From the NCBI GenBank assembly GCA_022826185.1, contig JAJDVH010000115.1:1-53206 (forward strand): a DNA stretch of 53,206 bases, given 5' to 3'. This DNA comes from Alphaproteobacteria bacterium (GTDB lineage: Bacteria > Pseudomonadota > Alphaproteobacteria > Bin95). Of this stretch, positions 1 to 11,115 are shown one piece after another; position 1 is the stretch's first letter, and each line of letters opens with the position of its first letter. A program made the translations under genes and the position numbers. Under the pieces are notes generated by a model. The model was not told the DNA's origin. It did no database searches and saw nothing but the letters and a program-made list of their open reading frames with translations.

Positions 1-325
1 GGAGCGGGGGCAGGTTCTGGCGCGTCCGGGTTCGATCCGCCCGCACACGAAGTTCCATTGCGAGTGCTATGTTCTGACGAAGGACGAGGGGGGTCGTCAC
101 ACGCCGTTTTTCTCGAACTACCGTCCCCAGTTTTACTTCCGCACGACGGATGTTACGGGGACGGTTGAGTTGCCCGAAGGTGTCGAGATGGTGCTTCCGG
201 GTGACAACATTTCGATGGGCGTGAACCTGATTGCGCCGATAGCGATGGACGAGGGATTGCGGTTTGCGATCCGCGAGGGCGGGCGCACGGTCGGCGCCGG
301 CGTCGTCGCTTCAATCGACGACTGA
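1..325 (+). CDS. tuf: Elongation factor Tu, C-terminal part (5' end outside window)
   Basis: The first 325 bases read in one frame (from base 2) into the last 107 residues of EF-Tu, the GTPase that delivers aminoacyl-tRNA to the ribosome. The segment is the end of domain II and all of domain III: it contains [25 protein letters not shown] and the closing [12 protein letters not shown], all near-invariant in the family. The GTP-binding domain lies outside the window. The stop codon is 43 bases before rpsJ, the usual str-to-S10 junction, so the gene is probably co-transcribed with the ribosomal genes downstream. Confidence 0.98.
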   Translation, partial: ERGQVLARPGSIRPHTKFHCECYVLTKDEGGRHTPFFSNYRPQFYFRTTDVTGTVELPEGVEMVLPGDNISMGVNLIAPIAMDEGLRFAIREGGRTVGAGVVASIDD

Positions 326-368
326 GAGCCGGACACCGCCGGGCCGCTGGAACGAGAGACCGAGTGCC

Positions 369-677
369 ATGGATCATCAGAACATCCGCATACGCCTGAA
401 GGCGTTCGACCACCGGGTTCTCGACCAGTCCACCGGTGAGATCGTGAGCACGGCGAAGCGCACCGGCGCGCGCGTGCGCGGGCCGATCCCGCTGCCGGTG
501 CGCATCCAGCGCTATACCGTGCTGCGCGGTCCGCATATCGACAAGAAGAGCCGCGAGCAGTTCGAGATGCGCACCCACCGCCGGGTGCTCGATATCGTCG
601 ACCCGACTCCGCAGACCGTGGACGCGCTGATGAAGCTCGATCTCGCGGCCGGCGTCGATGTCGAGATCAAGGTCTGA
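369..677 (+). CDS. rpsJ: 30S ribosomal protein S10
   Basis: Encodes a 102-residue S10, the usual length. S10 belongs to the 30S head and in many bacteria also binds NusB in antitermination. The protein starts [19 protein letters not shown] and carries the conserved segments GPIPLP and [12 protein letters not shown]. The frame is open further upstream to base 264, but the ATG at 369 is the start that matches the family. It is the first gene of the S10 block and is followed after 16 bases by rplC. Confidence 0.97.
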   Translation: MDHQNIRIRLKAFDHRVLDQSTGEIVSTAKRTGARVRGPIPLPVRIQRYTVLRGPHIDKKSREQFEMRTHRRVLDIVDPTPQTVDALMKLDLAAGVDVEIKV

Positions 678-693
678 GGGAGGCTCGGGGTCG

Positions 694-1407
694 ATGCGAA
701 CCGGCGTGATTGCCCGCAAGCTCGGCATGATGCGCGTCTTCGCGGAAACGGGCGCGCATGTGCCGGTGACGGTGCTGTCGCTCGACAGCTGCCGCGTCGT
801 CGCGCAGCGCCGCCGGGAGCCGGACGGCTACACCGCGCTGCAGCTCGGCGCCGGCATGGCCCGCACGAAGCGGGTCACGCAGCCGATGCGCGGCCATTAC
901 GCGAAGGCCAAGGTCGAACCGGCGCGGCGCCTGGCCGAGTTCCGGGTGTCGGAGGACGCGCTGGTAGAGGTAGGCGCCGAGCTTTCCGCAGACCATTTCG
1001 TCAAGGGCCAGCATGTCGATGTCTCCGGCACGAGCATCGGCAAGGGCTTCGCCGGCGCGATGAAACGGCACAATTTCCGCGGCCTCAGAGCGTCCCACGG
1101 CGTCTCCATTTCGCACCGTTCGCACGGCTCCACCGGCAACAGCCAGAATCCGGGCAAGGTCTGGAAAGGCAAGAAGATGGCCGGCCATATGGGCGATGCG
1201 CGCGCGACGGTGCAGAACCTGGAAGTGGTCGATACCGACGCCGAGCGCGGCCTCATCATGGTGAGGGGCGCGGTGCCGGGCGCGAAAGGCGGCTGGGTGC
1301 TGGTCTCGGACGCGCGCAAGCGCAAGCTTCCGGAAGGCGCGCCGTTCCCGGCCGGCCTCAAGGGGCCGGACGAGGCGGAACCGGCCGCCGGCGAGAGCGG
1401 GGAGTAG
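694..1407 (+). CDS. rplC: 50S ribosomal protein L3
   Basis: Encodes a 237-residue L3, an early 23S rRNA binder that reaches towards the peptidyl transferase centre. The central loop [20 protein letters not shown] is typical, and its Gln aligns with the residue methylated by PrmB in E. coli L3. The ATG at 694 gives the standard [16 protein letters not shown] start; the reading frame runs on upstream inside rpsJ but without family similarity. The C-terminus is about 25 residues longer than in E. coli and acidic, ending in an Ala/Glu-rich tail. Confidence 0.97.
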   Translation: MRTGVIARKLGMMRVFAETGAHVPVTVLSLDSCRVVAQRRREPDGYTALQLGAGMARTKRVTQPMRGHYAKAKVEPARRLAEFRVSEDALVEVGAELSADHFVKGQHVDVSGTSIGKGFAGAMKRHNFRGLRASHGVSISHRSHGSTGNSQNPGKVWKGKKMAGHMGDARATVQNLEVVDTDAERGLIMVRGAVPGAKGGWVLVSDARKRKLPEGAPFPAGLKGPDEAEPAAGESGE

Positions 1408-1411
1408 GAAC

Positions 1412-2032
1412 ATGCAGCTCCCGGTCAGGGATTGGGACAACCGCGAGACCGGCAGCATCGAGCTCGCCGACGGCGTGTTCGGCGGCGAGGTGCGCCGCGA
1501 CCTGCTGACCCGCGTGGTGAACTGGCAGCGCGCGAAGAAGCGGGGCGGAAACCACAAGGTCAAGGAGCGCAGCGAGGTCGCGCGGGTCAAGTCCAAGATC
1601 TATCGCCAGAAGGGCACGGGCCGGGCGCGCCACGGCGCAGCCACGGCGAACATCTTCCGGGGCGGCGGCGTCGTGCACGGGCCCAGGGTTCGCAGCCACG
1701 CGCACAAGCTTCCGAAGAAGGTCCGGGCGGCGGGACTGCGCGCGGCGCTGGCGTCCAAGAGCCAGGCCGGCAAGCTGGTCGTGGTCGAGGATCTCGCACT
1801 GGAAAGCGGGCGCACGCGCGACCTGGTCAAGCGCCTGCAGGACATGGAACTCGCTTCGGCGCTGATCGTCGGCGGCGAGACGGTCGACGAGAATTTCCGG
1901 CGGGCCGCGGCCAATATCATCGGTATCGATGTGCTGCCGCGCATGGGCGCCAATGTCTACGACATACTGAGGCGCGACGTGCTGGTGCTGACCCGGGACG
2001 CCGCCGCCCATCTCGAGGAGCGCCTGTCATGA
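1412..2032 (+). CDS. rplD: 50S ribosomal protein L4
   Basis: Encodes a 206-residue L4 that binds 23S rRNA domain I and lines the exit tunnel. Visible signatures are [20 protein letters not shown], the tunnel loop GTGRARHGA and the C-terminal [15 protein letters not shown]. It starts four bases after the rplC stop, with GGAGTAGGA just upstream, and its stop overlaps the rplW start as ATGA, which suggests translational coupling. In E. coli L4 represses its own operon; I saw no leader here to test this. Confidence 0.97.
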   Translation: MQLPVRDWDNRETGSIELADGVFGGEVRRDLLTRVVNWQRAKKRGGNHKVKERSEVARVKSKIYRQKGTGRARHGAATANIFRGGGVVHGPRVRSHAHKLPKKVRAAGLRAALASKSQAGKLVVVEDLALESGRTRDLVKRLQDMELASALIVGGETVDENFRRAAANIIGIDVLPRMGANVYDILRRDVLVLTRDAAAHLEERLS

Positions 2033-2361
2033 GCCGCGCCCGCGCCATCGGGCGGCCCGCGCCGCGGATCGGACGCGAACGCATGCTGGCCGTGCTGCGA
2101 GCCCCTGTCGTGACGGAGAAATCGACCCTGATCGGCGAGCATAACCAAATCACCTTCCGGGTGGCGATGGACGCCACCAAGCCGGAAATCCTCCAGGCGG
2201 TGGAAGGGCTGTTCTCGGTGAAGGTGAAGAAGGTCAACACGCTCAGGGTCAAGGGCAAGACCAAGCGGTTCCGCGGCATACCGGGCAAGCGGCCCGATTG
2301 GAAAAAGGCGGTCGTGACGCTCGAAGAGGGTCACTCGGTCGACGTGACCACGGGGATCTGA
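2029..2361 (+). CDS. rplW: 50S ribosomal protein L23
   Basis: Encodes a 110-residue L23, the tunnel-exit protein that docks signal recognition particle and trigger factor. The core [11 protein letters not shown] through [16 protein letters not shown] is typical. The start at 2029 overlaps the rplD stop as ATGA; an internal ATG at 2083 would remove an Arg-rich 18-residue extension ([17 protein letters not shown]) and give the more usual length, so the first residues are uncertain. The next gene, rplB, begins four bases after the stop. Confidence 0.95.
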   Translation: MSRARAIGRPAPRIGRERMLAVLRAPVVTEKSTLIGEHNQITFRVAMDATKPEILQAVEGLFSVKVKKVNTLRVKGKTKRFRGIPGKRPDWKKAVVTLEEGHSVDVTTGI

Positions 2362-2365
2362 GGCG

Positions 2366-3205
2366 ATGGCGCTCAAGCATTACAAGCCGACTTCGCCGGG
2401 ACGCCGCGGGCTGGTGCTCGTGGACCGCGCCGGACTGCACAAGGGCAAGCCGGTCAAGGCGTTGACCGAGGGGCTGACCGGAACCGGCGGGCGCAACAAC
2501 CACGGACGTACGACCGTGTTCTGGCGCGGCGGCGGCCACAAGCGCAAATACCGCCGGATCGACTTCAAGCGGCGCAAGTGGGACCAGTCGGCGGTCGTCG
2601 AGCGTCTGGAATACGATCCCAACCGCACGGCTTTCATCGCCCTCATCCGTTATGAGGACGGCGAGCTTTCCTACATCCTGGCCCCACAGCGCCTCCAGCC
2701 GGGCGACACTGTGACCGCCGGCCGGGAGGTGGATGTGAAGCCCGGGAATGCGATGCCGCTGCGCCGGATTCCGATCGGGACCATCGTCCATAATGTCGAG
2801 CTGAAGCCGGGCAAGGGCGGCCAGGTGGCGCGCGCCGCCGGGACCTATGTGCAGCTCGTCGGGCGCGATGCCGGCATGGCGCGGCTGCGCTTCAAGTCCG
2901 GCGAGACGCGCATGGTGCCGCATGAGTGCATGGCGTCCATCGGCGCAGTGTCGAATTCGGACCACGGCAACCAGACGCTCGCCAAGGCGGGGCGCAACCG
3001 CTGGCTCGGCCGGCGCCCGCATGTGCGCGGCGTGGTGATGAACCCGGTGGACCATCCGCATGGCGGCGGCGAGGGGAGGACCTCGGGCGGGCGCCACCCC
3101 GTGACCCCCTGGGGCAAGCCGACCAAGGGCCGCCGGACGAGGAAGAAGAAGGCGTCCGACAAGATGATCCTGCGCAGCCGGCACCGCGCCAAGACGAGAG
3201 GCTAG
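2366..3205 (+). CDS. rplB: 50S ribosomal protein L2
   Basis: Encodes a 279-residue L2 needed for subunit association and peptidyl transferase assembly. The family hallmark [14 protein letters not shown] near the C-terminus, containing the His equivalent to E. coli His229, is intact, as are TGGRNNHGR and [20 protein letters not shown]. Length is normal. The start ATG at 2366 lies four bases after rplW, preceded by GGGATCTGAGG as a weak ribosome-binding site. Confidence 0.98.
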   Translation: MALKHYKPTSPGRRGLVLVDRAGLHKGKPVKALTEGLTGTGGRNNHGRTTVFWRGGGHKRKYRRIDFKRRKWDQSAVVERLEYDPNRTAFIALIRYEDGELSYILAPQRLQPGDTVTAGREVDVKPGNAMPLRRIPIGTIVHNVELKPGKGGQVARAAGTYVQLVGRDAGMARLRFKSGETRMVPHECMASIGAVSNSDHGNQTLAKAGRNRWLGRRPHVRGVVMNPVDHPHGGGEGRTSGGRHPVTPWGKPTKGRRTRKKKASDKMILRSRHRAKTRG

Positions 3206-3209
3206 GCCC

Positions 3210-3488
3210 ATGTCGCGTTCGGTTTGGAAAGGCCCCTTCGTGGACGGCTATCTGCTGAAAAAGGCGGAGGCGGTGCGCGGATCGGGGCGCAAGGAGGTGA
3301 TCCGCACCTGGTCGAGGCGGTCGACGATCCTGCCGCAGTTCGTCGGGCTCACCTTCGGCGTCCACAACGGGCAGAAGTTCCTCCCCGTGCTGGTGACCGA
3401 GGACATGGTCGGCCACAAATTCGGCGAGTTCGCGCCGACCCGGACCTTCTACGGGCACGCGGCGGACAAGAAGGCGCGGCGGGGCTGA
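3210..3488 (+). CDS. rpsS: 30S ribosomal protein S19
   Basis: Encodes a 92-residue S19, a protein of the 30S head near the decoding and intersubunit region. It starts [20 protein letters not shown] and contains [34 protein letters not shown] and the closing GEFAPTRTF. Length and motifs are standard. It lies four bases after rplB and four bases before rplV, in the invariant S10-operon order. Confidence 0.97.
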   Translation: MSRSVWKGPFVDGYLLKKAEAVRGSGRKEVIRTWSRRSTILPQFVGLTFGVHNGQKFLPVLVTEDMVGHKFGEFAPTRTFYGHAADKKARRG

Positions 3489-3492
3489 GGCG

Positions 3493-3921
3493 ATGGGCAA
3501 ACCAAAGGCAGAACCCCGTCTGGCCGAGAACGAGGCGCTGGCCTACGTGAAATATATCCGCACGAGCCCGCGCAAGCTGAACCTCGTCGCCCAGAGCATT
3601 CGCGGCCTGAGCGTCGAGGCGGCGCTCGACACGCTCGCCTTTTCGAAGAAGCGCGTGTCGGAGGATGTCCGCAAGGCCGTGCAGTCCGCGGTCGCGAATG
3701 CGGAGAACAACCATGAGCTTGACATCGACCGGCTGGTCGTGGCCGAGGCGACAGTCGGGAAGACGATCGTAATGAAGCGGATGCGGCCCCGCGCCAGGGG
3801 CCGGGTCGGACGGCTCGAAAAGCCGTTCAGCAATCTTCGCGTCGTGGTGCGGGAAATGCCGGACGAGGACGACCTGTTCCTTCCCGAAGACGACGACGAT
3901 GCGGTCGAGGAGCGTGTGTGA
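3493..3921 (+). CDS. rplV: 50S ribosomal protein L22 with acidic C-terminal tail
   Basis: Encodes a 142-residue L22; E. coli L22 is about 110 residues. L22 contacts all 23S rRNA domains and its beta hairpin lines the exit tunnel. The core ([51 protein letters not shown]) is normal. The extra length is a C-terminal tail rich in Asp and Glu ([18 protein letters not shown]), unusual on a ribosomal protein that otherwise binds RNA. The stop codon shares one base with the rpsC start (TGATG). Confidence 0.96.
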   Translation: MGKPKAEPRLAENEALAYVKYIRTSPRKLNLVAQSIRGLSVEAALDTLAFSKKRVSEDVRKAVQSAVANAENNHELDIDRLVVAEATVGKTIVMKRMRPRARGRVGRLEKPFSNLRVVVREMPDEDDLFLPEDDDDAVEERV

Positions 3922-4604
3922 TGGGCCACAAAGTCAATCCGATCGGGCTTCGGCTCGGCATCAACAGGACCTGGAACTCGCGCTGGTATGCGGACCGCGA
4001 CTATGGCGACCTCCTGCACGAGGACCTGCAGATCCGCGAATTCCTGGAAAAGCGCCTCCAGAATGCCGGCCTCTCCAAGATCGTCATCGAGCGCCCGGCG
4101 AAGAAGGCGCGCGTCACCATCCATACTGCCCGGCCGGGCGTGGTGATCGGCAAGAAGGGCGCCGATATCGAGCGGTTGCGCACGGCGCTCGGGCGGATGA
4201 CGAACAGCGACGTCAATCTGAACATCGTCGAGATCCGCAAGCCCGAAATCGATGCCCGGCTGGTGGCCGACAATATCGCCCAGCAGCTTGAGCGCCGGGT
4301 TGCATTCCGGCGCGCGATGAAACGGGCCGTCCAGTCGGCGATGCGCCTCGGCGCGCTCGGCATCCGCATCAATGTCGGCGGGCGGCTCGGCGGGGCGGAG
4401 ATCGCGCGCACCGAATGGTACCGCGAGGGCCGGGTGCCGCTGCACACGCTCAGGGCGGATATCGACTATGGCGAGGCGACCGCGAACACGACCTACGGCT
4501 CCTGCGGGGTCAAGGTGTGGGTGTTCAAGGGCGAGATCATGGCGCACGACCCGATGGCGCAGGACAAGCGGCTCGCGGAAGAGCGCGCCGCGATGGGCCG
4601 CTGA
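3921..4604 (+). CDS. rpsC: 30S ribosomal protein S3
   Basis: Encodes a 227-residue S3 of the 30S head, part of the mRNA entry site and helicase activity. The type II KH domain is visible with its GKKG loop at about residues 77-80 ([16 protein letters not shown]), followed by the S3 C-terminal domain with [26 protein letters not shown] at 3918 could also serve as start, but the ATG at 3921 gives the family start [13 protein letters not shown]. Confidence 0.97.
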   Translation: MGHKVNPIGLRLGINRTWNSRWYADRDYGDLLHEDLQIREFLEKRLQNAGLSKIVIERPAKKARVTIHTARPGVVIGKKGADIERLRTALGRMTNSDVNLNIVEIRKPEIDARLVADNIAQQLERRVAFRRAMKRAVQSAMRLGALGIRINVGGRLGGAEIARTEWYREGRVPLHTLRADIDYGEATANTTYGSCGVKVWVFKGEIMAHDPMAQDKRLAEERAAMGR

Positions 4605-4616
4605 GGAGGCCGGGCT

Positions 4617-5030
4617 ATGCTGCAACCGAGGCGCACGAAATACCGCAAGCGGCAGAAGGGGCGCATTCACGGCATGGCCAAGGGCGGCACCGCGCTGACC
4701 TTCGGCAGCTACGGACTCAAGGCGGCGGCTCCGGCCCGGATTACTGCGCGGCAGATCGAGGCCGCCCGGCGCACGATCACCCGCCGGATGCGGCGCGCGG
4801 GCAAGGTGTGGATCCGCATCTTCCCGGATGTGCCGGTTTCGACCAAGCCCGCCGAGGTGCGCATGGGCAAGGGCAAGGGATCGCCGGAATACTGGGTGGC
4901 GAAGGTCAAGCCCGGACGGATCATGTTCGAACTCGACGGCGTGCCGGAAACCGTGGCGCGGGACGCCTTCGCGCTCGCGTCCGCAAAGCTGCCGATCGCG
5001 ACCCGCGTGGTCGTTCGCGAGGGGATCTGA
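4617..5030 (+). CDS. rplP: 50S ribosomal protein L16
   Basis: Encodes a 137-residue L16, which organises the A-site side of the 50S subunit. It begins [19 protein letters not shown] and contains [10 protein letters not shown]-like sequence and [20 protein letters not shown], including the loop that in E. coli carries hydroxylated Arg81. Length is normal. It follows rpsC after 12 bases with a GAGGAGG ribosome-binding site and precedes rpmC by five bases. Confidence 0.97.
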   Translation: MLQPRRTKYRKRQKGRIHGMAKGGTALTFGSYGLKAAAPARITARQIEAARRTITRRMRRAGKVWIRIFPDVPVSTKPAEVRMGKGKGSPEYWVAKVKPGRIMFELDGVPETVARDAFALASAKLPIATRVVVREGI

Positions 5031-5035
5031 GCGCC

Positions 5036-5239
5036 ATGAAAGCCATCGACGTGCGCGCCCGCACCGCGGACGAACTCTCGGAACTCCTGGAAGACCTCCA
5101 GAAGACAGCATTCAACCTGCGCTTCCAGAAGGCGTCGGGACAGCTTGAAAACACCGCGGAGATCCGCCAGGTGCGCCGCGACATTGCCCGCATCAAGACG
5201 GTCCTCGGCGAGAAGAGCCGCGCGGCGGCCGGAGCCTGA
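5036..5239 (+). CDS. rpmC: 50S ribosomal protein L29
   Basis: Encodes a 67-residue L29, a small two-helix protein beside L23 at the tunnel exit. The sequence [20 protein letters not shown], then [19 protein letters not shown] and [14 protein letters not shown] is typical. The frame is open far upstream within rplP, but the family start is the ATG at 5036. The position between rplP and rpsQ is the invariant order. Confidence 0.96.
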   Translation: MKAIDVRARTADELSELLEDLQKTAFNLRFQKASGQLENTAEIRQVRRDIARIKTVLGEKSRAAAGA

Positions 5240-5252
5240 GGACGACACCGCC

Positions 5253-5519
5253 ATGCCGAAACGAATCCTGCAGGGCGTCGTGGTCAGCGACAAGATGGAC
5301 AAGACGATCATCGTCCGCGTCGACCGCCGCGTTCGCCATCCGCTCTACAAGAAGTTCATCACGCGCTCGAAGAAGTTCGCCGCGCATGACGAGGAAAACC
5401 GCTACCGCGAGGGCGACACGGTGCGGATCGAGGAACACCGCCCGATCTCCCGGCGCAAGCGCTGGATGGCGCTTGGCCGTGTGGGCGAGGAGCAGGCGTC
5501 CGGGGAGGCCGGGGCATGA
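5253..5519 (+). CDS. rpsQ: 30S ribosomal protein S17
   Basis: Encodes an 88-residue S17, an OB-fold primary binder of 16S rRNA. Motifs are [38 protein letters not shown] and [18 protein letters not shown]. The start at 5253 follows rpmC by 13 bases; the upstream open frame overlaps rpmC and is not coding. The stop overlaps rplN as ATGA. Confidence 0.96.
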   Translation: MPKRILQGVVVSDKMDKTIIVRVDRRVRHPLYKKFITRSKKFAAHDEENRYREGDTVRIEEHRPISRRKRWMALGRVGEEQASGEAGA

Positions 5520-5884
5520 TCCAGGTCGAGACCAATCTCGACGTCGCGGACAACTCCGGAGCCCGGCGGGTGCAATGCATCCGGGTGCTCGGAGGGACCG
5601 GACGGCGTACGGCTTCCGTTGGCGACATCATCGTCGTCTCGGTCAAGGAGGCGATCCCGCGCGGCCGGGTCCGCAAGGGCGAAATCCGCCGCGCCGTCGT
5701 GGTGCGCACCAAGAAGGAGGTGACGCGGCCGGACGGCACGGCGATTCGGTTCGACCGCAATGCGGCGGTCATCCTGAGCCCGCAGAACGAGCCGGTCGGG
5801 ACGCGCATTTTCGGCCCGGTGACGCGCGAGCTGCGCGCCAAGCGGTTCATGAAGATTATCTCGCTCGCTCCGGAGGTGCTGTGA
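5516..5884 (+). CDS. rplN: 50S ribosomal protein L14
   Basis: Encodes a 122-residue L14 that forms part of an intersubunit bridge. It begins [20 protein letters not shown], as nearly all bacterial L14 proteins do, and contains [21 protein letters not shown] and [13 protein letters not shown]. Length is exact. Start overlaps the rpsQ stop by four bases and the stop shares one base with rplX, so this trio is translationally coupled. Confidence 0.98.
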   Translation: MIQVETNLDVADNSGARRVQCIRVLGGTGRRTASVGDIIVVSVKEAIPRGRVRKGEIRRAVVVRTKKEVTRPDGTAIRFDRNAAVILSPQNEPVGTRIFGPVTRELRAKRFMKIISLAPEVL

Positions 5885-6201
5885 TGGCGGCGCGTATTCG
5901 CAAGGGCGACCGGGTGGCGGTGCTGGCCGGCCGCGACCGGGGCAAGCGCGGGGAAGTGCTGCGCGTGCTGCCGGACAAGGAGCGCGCAGTGGTGCAGGGC
6001 GTCAACATGGTCGTCAAGCACCGGCGCGGCAGCGCGCAGGGGCCCGGCGGGGTCGACGAGATCGAGGCGACCGTCCACCTCTCCAACCTCGCCCATATCG
6101 ACCCCGAGACCGACAAGCCGACCCGCGTGGGGTTCCGCAAGCTGGACGACGGCCGCAAGGTCCGTTTCGCACGCGGCTCCGGCGCGGTCATCGACCGCTA
6201 G
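5884..6201 (+). CDS. rplX: 50S ribosomal protein L24
   Basis: Encodes a 105-residue L24, an assembly initiator that binds the 5' part of 23S rRNA. The N-terminal KOW motif is clear ([22 protein letters not shown]), followed by [13 protein letters not shown] and [20 protein letters not shown]. The ATG at 5884 shares its first base with the rplN stop. The longer open frame upstream is noncoding shadow. Confidence 0.96.
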   Translation: MAARIRKGDRVAVLAGRDRGKRGEVLRVLPDKERAVVQGVNMVVKHRRGSAQGPGGVDEIEATVHLSNLAHIDPETDKPTRVGFRKLDDGRKVRFARGSGAVIDR

Positions 6202-6214
6202 GAGGAGGCGCATC

Positions 6215-6754
6215 ATGGCTCGTCTCCAGGACATTTACCGCGAGACCGTGCGCCCGGCTCTGGTCGAGCAGTTCGGCTACACCAACCCGATGCAGGTGCC
6301 GGCGCTCGAGAAGATCGTGCTGAACATGGGCGTGGGCGAAGCCGTGGGCGACAGCAAGAAGATCGAGGCTGCGGTCGCCGACCTGACGGCCATCTCGGGC
6401 CAGAAGCCCGTCGTCACCCGCGCGCGGAAGTCCATCGCCGGCTTCAAGCTGCGCGAGGGCATGGCGATCGGCTGCAAGGTCACGCTGCGCCGGACGCGGA
6501 TGTGGGAGTTCTTCGACCGCTTGACGACGGTTGCTTTGCCGCGCGTGCGGGACTTCCGCGGCGTGTCGGCGAGAGCGTTCGACGGCCGCGGGAACTATTC
6601 GCTCGGGATCCGGGAGCAGATCATCTTTCCCGAGATCTCCTATGACAGGGTCGACGCGATTCGCGGCATGAACATCGTGATCTGCACCACGGCCCGCACA
6701 AACGAGGAGGCGCGAGCGCTGCTCGGCGGCCTCAATTTGCCGTTCGAGCGGTAA
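6215..6754 (+). CDS. rplE: 50S ribosomal protein L5
   Basis: Encodes a 179-residue L5, which binds 5S rRNA and contacts P-site tRNA. Motifs include [40 protein letters not shown] and the [14 protein letters not shown] segment. A strong ribosome-binding site, AGGAGGAGG, precedes the ATG. Length and position in the spc block are normal. Confidence 0.97.
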   Translation: MARLQDIYRETVRPALVEQFGYTNPMQVPALEKIVLNMGVGEAVGDSKKIEAAVADLTAISGQKPVVTRARKSIAGFKLREGMAIGCKVTLRRTRMWEFFDRLTTVALPRVRDFRGVSARAFDGRGNYSLGIREQIIFPEISYDRVDAIRGMNIVICTTARTNEEARALLGGLNLPFER

Positions 6755-6778
6755 GAGCGAGGAAGGACAGGAACGCCC

Positions 6779-7084
6779 ATGGCCAAGGTCAGCATGGTGG
6801 AACGGGACAAGAAGCGCCGCCGGCTCGTGTCGCAATATGCAAATCGACGGGCGGCTTTGCGGGCTGCGGTGCGCGACACGTCGCTGGCGCCGGACGAACG
6901 CTTCGCCGCGTCCCTGAAACTTGCGGCCATGCCGCGCAACGGCGCCAAGGTGCGGTTGCGCAACCGTTGCGAGGTGTCCGGGCGGCCGCGCGGCTATTAC
7001 CGCAAATTCCGGCTGTCGCGCATCGCGCTTCGCGAACTGGCGTCGCGGGGGCAGGTCCCCGGCGTCGTGAAGGCGAGCTGGTAG
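6779..7084 (+). CDS. rpsN: 30S ribosomal protein S14, zinc-independent type
   Basis: Encodes a 101-residue S14 of the 30S head. The C-terminal half [20 protein letters not shown] is diagnostic. Only one cysteine is present where zinc-binding S14 proteins have two CxxC pairs, so this is the long zinc-free form, the usual type in Proteobacteria. A ribosome-binding site GAGGAAGGA precedes the ATG. Confidence 0.97.
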   Translation: MAKVSMVERDKKRRRLVSQYANRRAALRAAVRDTSLAPDERFAASLKLAAMPRNGAKVRLRNRCEVSGRPRGYYRKFRLSRIALRELASRGQVPGVVKASW

Positions 7085-7103
7085 GAAAGGAGGCGGCCAT
7101 CCC

Positions 7104-7499
7104 ATGTCGATGAGCGATCCCCTCGGCGATATGCTCACCCGCATCCGCAACGGGCAGCGGGCCGGCAAGCCGCATGTCGTGTCGCCGAAGTCCAAGCTGC
7201 GCATGAACGTGCTCCAGGTGCTCGCGCGCGAGGGCTATATCCGCAGCTATGCGGAAAGCCATGAAGGCCCGGCCGGCGAGCTGCGCATCGAGCTCAAATA
7301 TTACGAGGGCCAGCCGGTCATCCGCTCGATCCAGCGGGTGTCGAAGCCGGGCCGGCGGGTCTATTCCCGGATCAAGGACCTCAAGCCCTTCAACAACGGG
7401 CTCGGGATCCAGATCCTGTCCACGCCGCGGGGCGTCATGTCGGACCATGAGGCGCGGTCCTTCAATGTCGGCGGCGAAGTGCTCTGCCAGGTGTTCTGA
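7104..7499 (+). CDS. rpsH: 30S ribosomal protein S8
   Basis: Encodes a 131-residue S8, a central-domain 16S rRNA binder. It carries [14 protein letters not shown] near the N-terminus and the family-typical C-terminal block [28 protein letters not shown] lies upstream. The ATG at 7104 (MSMSDPLG) and an in-frame ATG at 7110 (MSDPLG) are both possible; they differ by two residues. The stop shares one base with the rplF start. Confidence 0.97.
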   Translation: MSMSDPLGDMLTRIRNGQRAGKPHVVSPKSKLRMNVLQVLAREGYIRSYAESHEGPAGELRIELKYYEGQPVIRSIQRVSKPGRRVYSRIKDLKPFNNGLGIQILSTPRGVMSDHEARSFNVGGEVLCQVF

Positions 7500-8035
7500 T
7501 GTCCCGCGTAGGCAAGAATCCCGTCGCGATCCCCGATGGGGCCGAGGTCCGCTACGAAGGCGCCGTGTTAAGCGCGAAGGGCCGGCTCGGCGAACTCAGT
7601 TTCCCGGTTTCGGAAGACCTGGTCGAGGTCGAACTGGCCGACGGCCGGATCACGGTGCGGCCGCGCGACGAGTCGAAGCAGGCCCGCGCCATGTGGGGCA
7701 CGACCCGGGCGCTCGCGCAGAATATCGTCACGGGCGTCAGCCAGGGCTTCACGCGCAATCTCGAGATCACCGGCGTCGGCTACCGCGCGGAAGTGAGGGA
7801 CCGCGTTCTGGTGCTGTCGCTCGGCTACAGCCATCCGATCGAGTTCCCGATTCCGGAAGGCATCGAAATTGCCTGCGAGCGTCCGACGGCGATTTCGGTG
7901 AGCGGCGCCGACCGGCAGCGCGTCGGCCAGGTCGCGGCCGAAATCCGCGCCTGGCGCAAGCCCGAGCCCTACAAGGGCAAGGGAGTGCGGTACCAGGGCG
8001 AATATGTCTTCCGCAAGGAAGGCAAGAAGAAGTAG
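7499..8035 (+). CDS. rplF: 50S ribosomal protein L6
   Basis: Encodes a 178-residue L6, located near the sarcin-ricin loop and the GTPase centre. The start [16 protein letters not shown] and the C-terminal signature [18 protein letters not shown] are typical, with two tandem L6 folds between. The ATG overlaps the rpsH stop by one base. Length is standard. Confidence 0.98.
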   Translation: MSRVGKNPVAIPDGAEVRYEGAVLSAKGRLGELSFPVSEDLVEVELADGRITVRPRDESKQARAMWGTTRALAQNIVTGVSQGFTRNLEITGVGYRAEVRDRVLVLSLGYSHPIEFPIPEGIEIACERPTAISVSGADRQRVGQVAAEIRAWRKPEPYKGKGVRYQGEYVFRKEGKKK

Positions 8036-8044
8036 GGACGGGCG

Positions 8045-8404
8045 ATGCTGACCACACGGGAACTTTTCGAGCGGCGCCGGCGGCGCGTGCGCTACGGCCT
8101 GAGGAAGGCCGGCGACGGGCGTCCGCGGCTGTCGGTGTTCCGTTCCAACCGCTATATCTACGCCCAGATCGTGGACGACCGGGAAGGCAGGACGCTGGCG
8201 GCCGCCTCTTCGCTGGAAAAGGACCTGCGTGAAGGGTCCGGCACAGGCAACCGCGAGGCGGCCCAGGCCGTCGGCGCGAGGCTGGCCGAACGTGCAGTTG
8301 CGGCGGGGGTGAAGGAAGTCGTCTTCGACCGCAGCGGCTACAAATATCATGGGCGGGTCAAGGCGCTCGCCGACGCAGCCCGCGAGGGCGGCCTCTCGTT
8401 CTGA
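8045..8404 (+). CDS. rplR: 50S ribosomal protein L18
   Basis: Encodes a 119-residue L18 that packages 5S rRNA into the central protuberance. Features are the basic N-terminus [35 protein letters not shown] and the C-terminal [20 protein letters not shown], which is near-invariant. Start ATG follows rplF after nine bases with TAGGGACGGG upstream. Confidence 0.97.
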   Translation: MLTTRELFERRRRRVRYGLRKAGDGRPRLSVFRSNRYIYAQIVDDREGRTLAAASSLEKDLREGSGTGNREAAQAVGARLAERAVAAGVKEVVFDRSGYKYHGRVKALADAAREGGLSF

Positions 8405-8444
8405 CGGGAGGGACGGACAGGAGCGCAGGAGGAAGGCGGGCAGC

Positions 8445-9032
8445 ATGGCACGGGGACCGAGATCGGACCGCGGACGAGACCGCGAAGAGAGCGAGTTCAT
8501 CGAGAAGCTGGTCTCGATCAACCGCGTCGCCAAGGTGGTGAAGGGAGGCCGCCGGTTCGGCTTCTCGGCGCTCGTCGTGGCCGGCGACGGCCAGGGACGG
8601 GCGGGCGTCGGCGCGGGCAAGGCGCGCGAGGTGCCCGAGGCGATTCGCAAGGCGACCGAACGGGCCAAGCGCACAATGCGCCGCGTGCCGCTGAAGGACG
8701 GGCGCACCCTCCATCACGATGTGCGCGGGCGTTTCGGCGCCGGCCGGGTGGTTCTTCGCGCGGCGCCGCAGGGCACCGGGGTGATTGCCGGCGGCCCGAT
8801 GCGGGCGGTCTTCGAGGCGCTCGGCATTCAGGATGTCGTCGCAAAGTCGCTCGGCTCCTCCAATCCGCACAATATGGTGAAGGCGACTTTCGAGGCGCTT
8901 TCCCGCACGGCGAGCCCGCGCATGGTCGCCCAGCGGCGGGGCAAGCGTCCGTCGGACCTGTTCGGGCCGCGCGAACCCGCAAGCGAAGCCGCGGAGGCGG
9001 ATGCGCCGGTGGAGGCCGCGGGCAATGAATGA
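8445..9032 (+). CDS. rpsE: 30S ribosomal protein S5
   Basis: Encodes a 195-residue S5, which together with S4 governs decoding accuracy and sits at the mRNA entry site. The double-stranded-RNA-binding-like domain is seen as [20 protein letters not shown], and the C-terminal S5 fold as [20 protein letters not shown] with [15 protein letters not shown]. The ATG at 8445 gives the family start; GGAGGAAGG lies upstream. A C-terminal tail of about 25 residues is rich in Glu and Ala. The stop region overlaps the rpmD start by eight bases. Confidence 0.97.
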   Translation: MARGPRSDRGRDREESEFIEKLVSINRVAKVVKGGRRFGFSALVVAGDGQGRAGVGAGKAREVPEAIRKATERAKRTMRRVPLKDGRTLHHDVRGRFGAGRVVLRAAPQGTGVIAGGPMRAVFEALGIQDVVAKSLGSSNPHNMVKATFEALSRTASPRMVAQRRGKRPSDLFGPREPASEAAEADAPVEAAGNE

Positions 9033-9222
9033 CGGCGCCGCGAAACGTGTGAAGGTCACGCAGACCGGTTCGCCGATCCGGCGGCCCAAGGTGCAGCGCG
9101 AGACGCTGATCGGCCTCGGGCTGAACAAGATGAACCGTTCGCGCATCCTGGAGGACACGCCGGCCGTCAGGGGCATGATCGCCAAGGTGCGGCACATGGT
9201 GCGGGTGGAAGAGGTTGAATGA
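9025..9222 (+). CDS. rpmD: 50S ribosomal protein L30
   Basis: Encodes a 65-residue L30. The protein reads [20 protein letters not shown] and then [19 protein letters not shown], the characteristic L30 core, ending with [12 protein letters not shown]. Its ATG lies inside the last codons of rpsE (eight-base overlap), implying coupled translation. Position between rpsE and rplO is standard. Confidence 0.96.
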   Translation: MNDGAAKRVKVTQTGSPIRRPKVQRETLIGLGLNKMNRSRILEDTPAVRGMIAKVRHMVRVEEVE

Positions 9223-9268
9223 GGGCTGCCCGCCTCCGAATTGAGGGGTGAGCGAGGACGAAGATGCG

Positions 9269-9748
9269 ATGAAGCTGAACGAACTCTCGGACAATCCGGG
9301 CGCACGCAGGACGGCCAAGCGGGTCGGCCGCGGAATCGGCTCCGGAAAGGGCAAGACCTCGGGGCGCGGCGTCAAGGGCCAGAAGTCCCGCAGCGGCGTG
9401 GCCCTCAACGGTTTCGAAGGCGGGCAGATGCCGCTTTACCGGCGGCTGCCGAAACGGGGTTTCAACAACCACCGCTTCCGCGCCCGCTACCAGGCGGTCA
9501 ATCTCGGCCGGCTCCAGATCGCCGTGGATGCCGGCAAGCTGAATCCGGCGGAGCCGGTGGACGCCGCCGCACTCGTCGCCTCCGGCGTCGTGCGCCGTGC
9601 GCGCGACGGGGTCAGGCTGCTTGCGGGAGGCGAGCTCAAGACGGGGCTGGAACTCCGGGTGGCCGGCGCCTCGAAGGCGGCAATTGCGGCGGTCGAGGCT
9701 GCGGGCGGCAGCGTTACGGTGCTCAACGCCGTTCCGGCGGAAGGGTAG
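9269..9748 (+). CDS. rplO: 50S ribosomal protein L15
   Basis: Encodes a 159-residue L15, a late assembly protein of the 50S subunit. The N-terminal [20 protein letters not shown] and Gly-rich [15 protein letters not shown] extension are diagnostic, as is [22 protein letters not shown] at 9248 would add seven unconserved residues; the ATG at 9269 fits the family. secY follows after eight bases. Confidence 0.97.
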   Translation: MKLNELSDNPGARRTAKRVGRGIGSGKGKTSGRGVKGQKSRSGVALNGFEGGQMPLYRRLPKRGFNNHRFRARYQAVNLGRLQIAVDAGKLNPAEPVDAAALVASGVVRRARDGVRLLAGGELKTGLELRVAGASKAAIAAVEAAGGSVTVLNAVPAEG

Positions 9749-9756
9749 CGGGAGCC

Positions 9757-11111
<1,355 letters not shown>

Positions 11112-11115
<4 letters not shown>

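Noticed and set aside
3543-5111. 522-codon minus-strand frame across rplV-rpsC-rplP
   Set aside because: Antisense to strongly conserved ribosomal genes; a GC-bias shadow.
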